Origin: Limnephilus marmoratus
Taxonomy: Eukaryota; Arthropoda; Insecta; Trichoptera; Limnephilidae
Assembly (NCBI GenBank): GCA_917880885.1
Contig: OU862928.1
Coordinates: 40,536,962 to 40,600,961 of the forward strand
Direction of reading: 5' to 3'
DNA: 64,000 bases
The number at the start of each line of letters is the position of its first letter. Position 1 is the first letter of the stretch. The position numbers and the translations under genes were made by a program. Below are positions 22,301 through 34,300 of the stretch, piece after piece. Below the pieces are notes generated by a model. The model was not told the origin of the DNA. It was given only the letters and a program-made list of their open reading frames with translations, and did no database searches.

Positions 22301-25300
22301 AAGTTTCATAGCAATCGGATGAATGATATAGGAATGCACATGGGATAAACAAAGAAACATTCATTTTTTTAAATAAAGATAACGTGCAATACTATTTGTT
22401 ATGATAAAATATTTATTAATATAACTCGCAGTTTATTTTATCATAGAATTAGGCAGGTAGGTACCTAATTTCAAAGGTGTTTGAATAAGTTTTAAAAAAA
22501 ACATCAATGTAAATTTATTTTTGAAAAGTGGAACCTAAATTATTCAATTACTAGCTGGTACCCGGCATGCGTTGCTATGCCATTGAATAAATTGTTTCTC
22601 GCTGCGTGCCCTTTCCCATTCGTCCCGTTTCCCTTCCGCCTCCCCTTCCTCTCCAGCGTCCCCTTCCCTTCTCGCGTTCCCACTCTTCCATTCCACTCCC
22701 ACCCCTCCCCCGTCCGCGAACCATCCTCCCCCCAACTCCCGCGAACCGCTTACCCGAGATCCCCTCCCCCCTCACGCATTCCATACATTCAGTTTTCAAA
22801 CAGCTCGCGTGCCACCTATTGCAATTTTTTTATACAAATTTCATTATGCCAGAGCTCACCAGCAGTTTTATACAAACCTTTTCCTGACAATAACTAACAC
22901 AAAGCAAAAAGAATTATCCAATTTGGTGCAGTCGTTGGCAAGTTATGCGCGTACATACTTTTCGGCCATTCATTTTTATTTATATAGATTTTTTGAAATA
23001 AGGTATTTGAGACTTGAAAATTTGCTAGGCGCTTCACTTGTTGATCTAGAGCCTGAGGTGGTGGACTGTATACTGAAAGTCTAACGTGATTTTTATTTCG
23101 CAGTTGATTCGTGCGTTAATTTTTAAAATGATTGCTTCATTAACCTAATTGTTTCTTTATCAGAAGGCCGCGATCAGTATTTTCATAGCGCCGTTTAAGT
23201 GTTTATTTTACATTATTATTGAGACGCGCTTTTCAATTCAAATAACCGCAATTTATTTACTATGGATTAAATTATCCTCTATTTGCCGAGTAACAAGGCT
23301 ATCAATATAATAAATTATGGAAGATCATCACCAACAAGGAGTCTAGCCTGACCGATTTTTAAGAAATCTTGGAGTATTGGAGAAAATTCTGTTTTGCTCA
23401 TGGAAAGATAGACTCGCCTGGATTTGTAATTGTTCCTTGATTGGAGCGATTTTATTTGAGCAATCTGCATCAGCCGTCTTCAGTTCATGGAAAATTGACA
23501 GATTCTTCATCGGGAATAGAAGCTTCCTGAGAAACGAGAGGCCCGAGATTTTTTTAGATAGCTGATAATTGAAATTTGGTCAATCCAGGGGGTGAGTTTT
23601 AATATTTTATTTATGTTTTAAGTTCTATTTGTGTTAAAAATATGTACAAATAAATGTATTATTATTATTCCTTATGAATACTGTTTGAATGGTATTTATC
23701 TTGTGAGAGTGGATTGTTATGTTTGTGTAAAAAAAATGATTGGCGAAGGACCCCGATTTTGTGTTACTATCACTGCTTAAAAATGATAAAAATACATGTT
23801 GCATAGAAAGGAAAAGGATAAGAACTTGTAGGCTGGCAATGCACTTGTATGCTTCATTTTCCCATCCAACAGGCACAAAACAGTAATAAGCGTGAGGTTC
23901 TTTTATTTTATAATACACGGCGGAGTTATTTTAATGGCGATTGCCCGATAGCGGAAGCACAATGGCGATATGTTGCGGCGGGAGTTTTATTACAGACTGA
24001 ATAAGATTGTGGGTAAGATTGACGGGTAGGCGATTGGGAATAGGTAGGACAAAGGAACTTGCAACAATAATTAATACCAATCCCAAGCAGTGACAGTATG
24101 TATGCGTGCTATGTAGGTATGTGTATGAGTAGGTATGTGTACGGGCGTAACCACTGTTTATCATTTTTAATTCCTTTATATTAACCTTAAAGTTTGAACT
24201 CCCAAGGCCCTGAGAGAGGATTATTGCTTTCCCATCTGTATTACAACACACAAAACACACCTGTTATATTATCCTCAGCAACAATTTGCCCAATATTATT
24301 ATCTCATATGAATGTACGGAAATTGGCCATATTTAATCTCATTTAATTCGGTAACAATTAGAATTATTTATTAAGTTATCGTCTTATTTTATTTAACATA
24401 TTATTAATATCTTGTTTATTTTTCTATTCCAGAAAGATCTATTGGACCACAGCTCACAAGAAACAAAGTCAGAACAAAAACTGTCTGCAAAAGAGAAACA
24501 AATGGATGACGATAAATTAGACGGAAAAATTGAAAACACAATATTGTCTCAGCAATTTGACAATAACGAAGGCACGCATAAAAACAATCAATTTGATAAC
24601 GGCGTTAAAGTCGGCATTTTAACTGATGGAAACTTAGTGAATGAATGTAATACGGAATTGAATCAAATTGAATCGCAAGAATCTGCGATAAAAAGCGTGA
24701 ATTGCTTATTCTACTGCGATATTTGCGAATTTTCTAGCAGAAGATTGAGTTCCGTGCGCGTACATAAATACCTCCACACCGGTGAGCGTCCGTTCCTGTG
24801 CGACGTGTGCCCGGCAAGTTACACGCGCCGTCAACATCTACAAAAGCACAAAACGTTGCACGCGAAAGGAAAGGACGCAAAGCTCGCCAAGTCTATGAAA
24901 ATCTACACCTGCAACGCTTGCTCCTTTTCGTGTGCGCACAAGGGCAACCTGCAGAAGCACCAACTTTTGCACGCGGCGAAAGACCCGAATAGTGAGAATC
25001 ACGGGATCGTACGCACAAAGAAGTTTCCGTGCAATATTTGCAAATTGAAATTCAGTCAGGAGAGTCAAATGGTGAAACACTTGAAATCTCACATAGAAAA
25101 GGTATTTTTTTTTCTATAATAATAAATTAAAATCAACATGTTTTAGAACCAATGGTTCCTTGACCAGGTCACAAAATAAATTTTGTGTGATAGATATTTA
25201 CAGAAAAGGAATATACATTTGTTTTATGGAGATACTCTCAGTATCGCCCTGGTGAAAGACCACCATTTAGAAACGAAATGATGCATTTTTTTTACATTGG

Positions 25301-28300
25301 CTCCACACAGGAGGCCTTGAGGAATCTCCTCAGGGCATTTGTCATCTTTGGGGATGCTGTGTGGAGGGTCTTTTTAGGAAAAGAATTTATGGAAAGGAAA
25401 TAGTTTGAAGGATGGGTAGGAATCTGGGGGTCAGTGCGTCCATGAGTGACAGACGAATCTATCCCTCCCACTTCGGTGCAAGGCGATGTCTTGTGACAGT
25501 CCTGCTGGAGAGGTCAAAAGGTCTTCGTCAACCAGTCTATCCCAATTCGGTCTGCCCTGCAGTTGGTGGGCAGATACATCCTCCGCCGAGGTGCGGAAAA
25601 TCCTCAGCGCATGAACCCGGGCACCCCTGCTAAATCATCAAAAGTAGCAAACCACTCGGGGTGTCATGTGGCAGAGGTGTTGATAATCCAATAAATGGTT
25701 CCTGGGGCGGCGGTACCCATATCCGCCTCCCAAATTGAGAAACTTCTTACCCTCCCCACTACCTTTAGCCTTAAAATATACTCCAAGTGGTAATACCATA
25801 TTCTCAATTATATTTTACAAAAATGTTGTCCTTATTTGTAATTTTTTCTGTTCCAGGCACACACAGGTGGCTTTGTCTATGACGCTTCGTCCAGCAAAAG
25901 TCTCCTTGACCAGTACAATGAGTTCAGCCAACTGAACAGCATCATTCGCCAGGGTGACGACACCGGCGAACGCTACAAAGACATCTGCACAAAAGACGGC
26001 GAAATGTACTGCTGCAATCTGTGTGAATTCGCCACCAAGCGACTAAGCTCGATCCGCGTGCACTACCTAATCCACACCGGCGAAACTCCGTACAAATGCG
26101 ACCTGTGCACAGCCAGCTATAGACGAAAACAACATCTTCAAAACCATAGAATACGCCACCTAAAAGAAACGATTTATCTCTGCCATTTATGTGACTTTAC
26201 GAGCAGTCTAAAATCCAGTATGGAAGTTCATAGAAAAACGCATGACGATGCAAAGATATTCGTTTGCGACAAGTGCGATTTTAGCTGTGGCGATAGTTTA
26301 GAATTGGAAGAGCATAAGGAGACGTGCGTACACCTGATTTGCAGTCTTTGCGCAGACGTGTTTATGGATCAAGTTAGCTTGGAGAAGCACGAGCGCAGTC
26401 ACGGTGATGGCGGTGACAAGGTTGCGATTAAAAGAGATAGCTATTTCGACGGAGACGATGAAGATGTTGATAGCGATTTTGAAACTTTGAAGAAGCTAAG
26501 TAAAAATTGCAGAAATAATGATAAGGTTGGTGTATTTTCATATTTTGTTACAATAATTAAATGCAGTGTCTGGAAAATGGTAGTATAAACGGGAAACTGG
26601 TATAAACGGATTTTTTTTTTTTTGTTAAATACATATTTACATTACCACCACACTTGTGTGCACAATTTATGGAAATTACACTTGGTTTCAACAATTACTA
26701 CAAGAAGCAACTAAATATGGTGACCCGACAGTTTTCATTAGTATCTGTCACAGTGGTTCTTAACCTGGGTTCGATTGAACCCCAGGGGTTCGGTGAGTCA
26801 GTCTCATGGGTTCAGCGGAGGTCAAGAACACCCCCGACTCATAATTTGGTTCGATATTCAATTAACCCCTCCGAATTTTCGAGAATATTCGCTTTTGGTG
26901 TCTCTAACAAAATGACATTTTACGAAAACTTTTTTGTTATTACCGCTTCACAATTAAAGCTCTATAAATGAAACATTTCTGAATGTAGCCGAATAGTAAA
27001 AACTGTTTTAGAAAGGTTACAAAATAGGCTTTCATATTATTATATTACAAATAAATATTAGCATTTGTAAATATTAAAATTTAGAACGCAAACATTAAAA
27101 ATAGGTAAAAATGACTCATGGTGGATTTAGACTTGTATGGTGCGACGTGACGTGATGTTCTCTGCCGTGATGGCTAGTGTTTACATCTATAAGTTGTCTT
27201 CTGATGCCTTATGACGATATTTTAAATAAAAAGTGGCCCGCGCGTCAATACACAAGCACGTGGTACATACACACTAGCAGAGACGAGGCCGTCCCCGCGC
27301 CCCTCACCTTCACCTCTCTGTCGAAAATCGAGATAGCCTCTGTCGAGTCACGTCAGACCGCATCATGCCACAACGGAACTTACAAATGTAATCGCCTCTA
27401 TACTAAATGTATCAAACCGATACCGCTGTAAGGCGTCACGTCACGTCGCACCTTACAAGTCTAAATCTACCATTACGTGATGTTTTTATGTGAAAACGGT
27501 ACTAAAATCACAGATTATGTAAACAACAATACTTATTCTATTGTATATATGTGTAATAAACACTTTTGTGACCTCACTTTTTTATCATTTCATATAAAAA
27601 TATTTAATAAAAATTTAAAATGTGGAGCGCGGTGGAGCAAATTTGCTAAATTTTGCAAATTTGGGTAAATATTTTTGTCAACTACACGACTGACAGCTGA
27701 TTCCTGTTATGTATTTCCATAGACAACTTGATAGGGATGTGCAGCTTGATCTACTATCGACCTTTTACTTTTTGTTTTAGGGATGTAACTAAAACAATAA
27801 CGAATTAAAACAAATTTCAACCTCGTATTCGATTTACCCAAAAACGAAAGCTCAAACCGAAAATGTTGTACATCAAAATGAATTCCAAATGTCACATAGA
27901 TTCACCGCTTTCCCACTTATACTACAAGATTCCGGACACCGTGTGTATATTATGATAGTGAATTAAATTTTTGTTGCAGGTTGTTCGGATATTCAAACCT
28001 GAAGAAGAATCGGAAGACGAATCTAAATCTGATACAGATCCTTTATCAAAGTTAAAAGCCAAAGTGAAACTAGAGACCATCGCCAAGTTATCTGATTACA
28101 GTGGAAACAATGATGATATGGATGATAGATTAGGCGACTTCAACGTAAACAGCAGCTGCGACGAAGATGAACACCCTACTGCAAATAAAGACGGCGTAAG
28201 TACTCACACCATTGCACCGCAGAATCTGCCCTATTAATTTTTAAGGTGATGCACTACTAAGCAATTCAATTTGGGAGGCGGGTATGGGTACCGTCGCCCC

Positions 28301-31300
28301 GGTAACCATTTATTGGATAACCAATACCTCTGCCATAGGTCGCCCCAAGCTGTTCGCTACGTTTGGTGACTAAGCGGGGGTGCCAGGGTTCATGGGGTGA
28401 GGTTTGTCCTGGTCTTGGCAGCGGATGCGTCTGCTCACCTGCTACGTGGCGGGACGGATCGAGAGAGACTGGTTGAGGGAGGTCTTTTGACCTTTCCAGC
28501 CGAACTCTCTCGACCCATCGCCTTGCACGCACAACACTATTTGGCTATTTTTTTTTCTTGAATAAATCGAAACGAGCGGCTGATGTTAAGCGGGAATTTA
28601 AACCTGGTCGTCATCCACAAGGAGTGTTATTATTAGCAGCCTGATCCCCAAATTTGAGGGTATGAGAGTTGGGTAGGAATCTGGGGGGCCAATGTGTCTA
28701 GGAGTGACAGACGTATGAATCCATCCCTCCAACTGCGGTGCAAGGTGATGGGTCAAGAGAGACCGGCTGGAGAGGTCTAGGTTAGGTCTCCTACAACCAA
28801 TCTCTATCGTTCTGACCCGCCATATGGTAGTTGGGCAAATGCATTGGCCGCCAAGACCTAGACAAACCTCATCCCATGAACCCGGGCTCCCCTGCTAAGT
28901 CACCAAAAGTAGCGAGCCACTTGGGGTAACCTATGGCAGGGGATGGTTATCCAATAAATGGTTCCCATATCCGCTTCTCAAATTGAACTATCATCGTTAA
29001 TTATTATTGTTTTTTTTTTTTTCAGATCATTCGGATACGCCCTGACGAAGAATCGGAAGACGACTCCAAATCTGATACCGACCCTTTGTCAAAGTTAAAG
29101 GTCAAAGTGAAACTAAGGACCGCCGCCAAATTATCCGATTTCAGCGGAAACAAGGATGAAATGGACGACTTCAACGAAGACAGCAGCTGCAACGAAGACG
29201 AACAAAGAGCAAACAAAGGTGTCAGTCTAGAAAAAGAAGAAGAACACTGTAATTCTGATTCAGACGGCAGTATAAAAAATTCTTATTCGAAAAGGAGATC
29301 AAAAGAAGACCACAAGATGAGAAAGTTCAAAAGAAATCAACGCAAACGTGTTGACGGCTTGTATCTTTGCGATTTTTGTAATTATTCTAACAAACGTTTA
29401 AACTCTGTTAAAGTTCACACAATGATCCACACGGGAGAGCGTCCGTTCCTATGCGACGTGTGTTCTGCCACCTTCCGGCAAAAAGAACACTTGATCAACC
29501 ACAAAAACACGCACACAACAGATAAAACATTCTTCTGCGAAGAGTGCGGCTTCACGAGCAAAAGAAAAGTTGGACTACTAAAACACCAGCTTCTTCATAA
29601 AGAGAAATCGTTCGTTTGCACCAAGTGCGGCTACCGTTGTCGAGTTAAAAGCGTCTTAGAAAAGCACGAAATGAAGTGCAAAGATACCGTTATCAAATGC
29701 AACATGTGCGATGAAACCTTTGCGGTCCAAAGCGAACTGGTCAACCATAGATCAGTCCACATCGAACTAAAGACCTACACTTGTGAATTGTGCGATTTTA
29801 CCGCAACGAATCTCTTATACTTAAAGAAACACACGTTAAAACATTCCAAGGTTTTGTATCTATGCTACGTCTGTAGTTTTACGACAGTGCATAAGACATT
29901 GATGCAGAATCACAGGCTGAAACATAACGAAAAGATTGGCTTGAAAGCTGAAGCGGTTAACGTTAGCTGTAATCAAGGGAGAGAGCATCCAGAAGAAGTC
30001 CCATACAATTTGAGCGAACGTAAAGGTCTGGAGACCCAGTCAGAAATGGTGATTATGAGCTTAACGAATTTTGTTTTAAACCACTGTTTTTTTTACACTG
30101 TTTTCAAATGAACTGTTCGTTTTGTCTGGATGAAACTTAAGTACATGACGACAAAGCTTGTATGACGAAGTTCTAACATCAAGCTTTTAAAGCTTCCATT
30201 TATATTACAAGGTTCTAAAATCACTTAGAACCTCTTGCAATTGTCAATTCGTTTGTATCGGACAATTGATCGTTGTTAACCTCTGGGAGGCCAGGCCATT
30301 TCACGAAAATTCACTAAAAAGCACCACTTTGAATTTTGAATTGAATGTTTTGCAGATTAATTTTGAGCTATCGTATATTTTATTGACTGAAACACGTTCC
30401 TAGAACAATAAACTATTGCCCAAAACAACATTACTTGTGTTAATTACGTAAATTAATAGGTTTTACGATGTTTTAGTCGAGGAACGCGCATCAATTTTGT
30501 CAGCTAAAATTCGTGGCAAAAGTGACATTTCTATGTCACAGATAAAATCGTTTAAAAATATTCCGGGGTTGCAAGGTAAATGAAATTTTTACCCAACTTA
30601 TGGGGTAATGTTGGCGCAAGCGATTCTGACCTTGTTCTTCATACAAATTCTGTACATAGAAGGGCCAAAATCGCAGACAAACATTTTTTGTTCGAATTTT
30701 TTTCGAATTATTTTCTCGCGCATGCGCACAATACGCGCGCGTCTCCGGCCTATAAAAGGTTAAGAGACGCAGAGTTCGTCACTTTGATTGGATAAGGTTT
30801 TAACTTTGCCTTACCGTGTTGTGAGGTGTCAAAATTTGTAAAGACGAATTCTCATAATCTTTTTAACAATTTAATTATCAATCATAATCTATTTCTGATT
30901 TTCAGGTTCAATCTTAGGTAAACTATTTATAGTTTTTGTAAATCTCTCAGTAGATATTGGAATTTATTATTAGTACTGACCAGCATCTCAGAACTGTTCT
31001 GTTTTGATTGAAAAGACTTATAACATAGTTCTTTAACCTTTTCCCTGCGTTGAACTGCTCCGTTTTTTCAATACCCATACGCGGTACATGTATATGTCAT
31101 ATTTCAAATACCTATCCAACCTATTTTATGTCAAATCACAGCATATTATGGCATGATTTATCATGCTATATAAACAGATGAGATTATTATCTACAATTTG
31201 AAACCAAATCGTCGTCTGTAAACACTCCTAGATGTTTATAAAAAACAAAAAACGTAAAAAACGTACCCATATTATTTTAAAGATGGCGCCATTTATCCGC

Positions 31301-34300
31301 GTGCGTGTACTCAGGACACTGCGTTGATAGACACAAGTGGTACCTCAATCACTTATTATTATTAATTCATATAAACAAGTTCTAAAACTTCTGATGACAC
31401 TAAAAAACCGGTGACGTGCCGGGCCATTTGCGCATGCGCGAGAAAATAATTCAAATATTTGAAATATATTGTCTTTGAAAAACTTTTGGTCTGCGATTTT
31501 GACCCTTATATGTACGAATTTGTATGAAAAACAGTGTCAAAATCGCTTGCGCCATCATTACTCTAGGTAGTGTTAAAGATTTCACTCGAATCGCCACACT
31601 GGAATATTTTTAAGACGATTTCTTCTATGACAATGCGCTGTCAGATTTAACGCAAAATTAACGGTCGAAATCACTATCGCGATGTATTTGTATCGCGAAT
31701 AAAACGTCGTAAAACCTATTAATTTACGTGATAAATGCAAGTAATGTGGTTTCAGTGGATAGTTTATTGTGTTGTGAACGTGTTGCAGTCAATAAAATAT
31801 ACCATAGCTTAAAATTTATCAACAAAACATTCAATTCAAAATTCAAAGTGGTGGTTTTTTAGTGTAGTTCCGCGAATTTCCGCAAAATATCTCGGCATTT
31901 GACCGGTTTAAAATTTGTATGTAAATTCAAAATCACACTTTCACAACATAAACAAACGTGTGCGAATAGGCGCGATCTCGATAATAAATGTTATCGACGC
32001 TTGTCCAATTTGGTCACTCGGAATCGCATACATGCGCGTGCGCAAACTACTAGCGCCATCTGTGGAGTAAATTGAGAACTTTGCATTCAAAGGTACGAGG
32101 AATACATTCACTTGATTATAGATGTTTTTTACGAAATACAATTTTACTTTCGAAATATGCCCGAAGATGTCAGCATCGTGATAGTTACACAAATGCCTTA
32201 GCGAGCGGGAAAAAATACTGTGACATAGTAGCGCTGTGATATCGGCAGTCGAAGTTAACGTAACAAGGGCTGATACGGGCGCGTGTGAGGCGTGGCTTTT
32301 TGCCGTATCAACTGTTGTTACGATCACGTGGAAAAAGTTAACCGGTCCGCAACTTAACCCCTCAGAAAATCGCCAATATGCACTTTTAATGTCTTTAACG
32401 AAATGACATTTTACGAAAACTTTGTATTATTACTGCTTCACAATTAAAGCTCTATAAATGAAACATTTCTGAACGTAGCCGAATAGTAAACACTGTTTTA
32501 GACAGGTTACAAAATAAGCTTTCGAATTATTATATTACAAATAAATATTAATATTTGTAAATATTAAAATTTAGAATGCAAACATTAAAAAACGTGAAAA
32601 TGACTCACGCGATGTTTTTATGTGAAAACGGTACTAAAATCATAGATAATGTAAACAACAATACTTATTCTATTGTATAAATGTGTAATAAACACTTTTG
32701 TCACCTCACTTTTTTATCATTTCATATAAAAATATTTAATAAAAATTAACAATGTCGGGCGCCCGTAGGAAATTTGGCGGGATAAATTATGTGTCAGACT
32801 GCGCGTCTGATAGAATGTTCTTTTTATGTATTTCTATGGACAACTTGAATAGAGATGTGCAGCATGATTCACTATCGACCTTTCACTTTTTATTTTACGG
32901 ATGTAACTAAAACAATAACGGAGTTATAACGGTTTCTATGGAGAAACACGCGCTGACGTGTAAACATGCTTATTGTACTTGACTGCTGTCGTATTTTTAA
33001 CGCATATATCTGCTTACGTTGCGGAGGGGTTAAGCAGATATATGCGTTAAAAATACTATAGCATTCAAGTACAATAAGCGTGTTTATACGTCAGCGTGTG
33101 TGTCTCCATAGAAATCGTTCTAACTTCGTTATTGTTTTAGTTACATCCCTAAAGCAAAAAGTAAAAGGTCGATAGTAGATCAAGCTGTACAACCCTATCA
33201 AGTTGTCCATAGAAATACATAACAAAAATATGCTGTCAGTCGCGTAGTTGACACAAATATTTACCCGCCCAAAATTACTACCGGCGGCACGACCGCGCTC
33301 GACATTTTTAATTTTTATTAAATATTTTTATATGAAATGATAAAAAAGTGAGGTGACAAAAGTGTTAATTACACATAGCCCAGTCATTCCGTAGTTTTAC
33401 CTTGCAAAAGGTCATGTAGTAGCGATTTTGATATATGTTGTTAAGATTGGGACTCTAAAGAAAAAAAAAGTTTTCGACCTCGGGGGGGTCGAGCTCGATC
33501 CGCCATCTTGGATTGAAGGTCCCAAAATTTGGTTTTTTCAAAATAATTATGAAATGGTTGATTTTACAACCAAGTTGTTCAAGGCAAACTTGAAGAAAAC
33601 TAAATTACGTACATTTTATGTGTACTGTTTTTTTTTTGTAAGTCTAATAGGTAACGAGTTACGGTGGCGGAAATGTGAATATTTTTCTAAAAAATGATGA
33701 AATTCCCAATTTGTGTTATTTTTCGGGTTATTCATTACATAACTAGCTGTTAAAAACCCGCTCCGTAGGGTTTTACTGCTAGGCCCTGTTTTTTTTGTAA
33801 GTCTAATAGGTAACGAGTTACAGCGGAAGAAAGAAGACAATTTTGACAAAAAATTGTAAAACTCAAGTTTTCTTGATAAATTTTTGTAAGAACATATTAC
33901 AAAATATCATTTTAACGTATTCCCACAAACAATATACTTATATAGCATCATCCGTGTGCTCGATTACGTTGATTGACGTTGTTATAGTGGGCTCCTAGTC
34001 TATAGCTGATTTGGCAACACTGATTGAGTCCTGGTTACTGGACGATGCTTGGACGCTCGGTCTATCGGACGTCGGAGGATGTCGAACATGGTTACCAGGT
34101 AAACAAATTTTGAATCTATTAAATTCAAACGTAAGGACAAAGTTATTCCATTAGTAGCAGTCAACAGCAGCATCAAGATCGGCGAAACAACTATTTCCAT
34201 CAACCCGCTAATGTTGTTCCAGAGAGTGTGTATTTTGAAGAAATCTGACGAAGAATTGAAGGATTACCTTAAATTCGAACTCGCCCCATTTCCTTTGTCG

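Noticed and set aside
20783..22348. 521-residue open frame as a repetitive protein gene
   Set aside because: It follows only from a 96-bp unit being divisible by three. Most unit differences are non-synonymous, and there is no promoter or splice context.
22544..22900. Several overlapping open frames, Pro/Ser- or Gly/Arg-rich
   Set aside because: They come from a C/T-rich block of a dispersed repeat; no frame is favoured.
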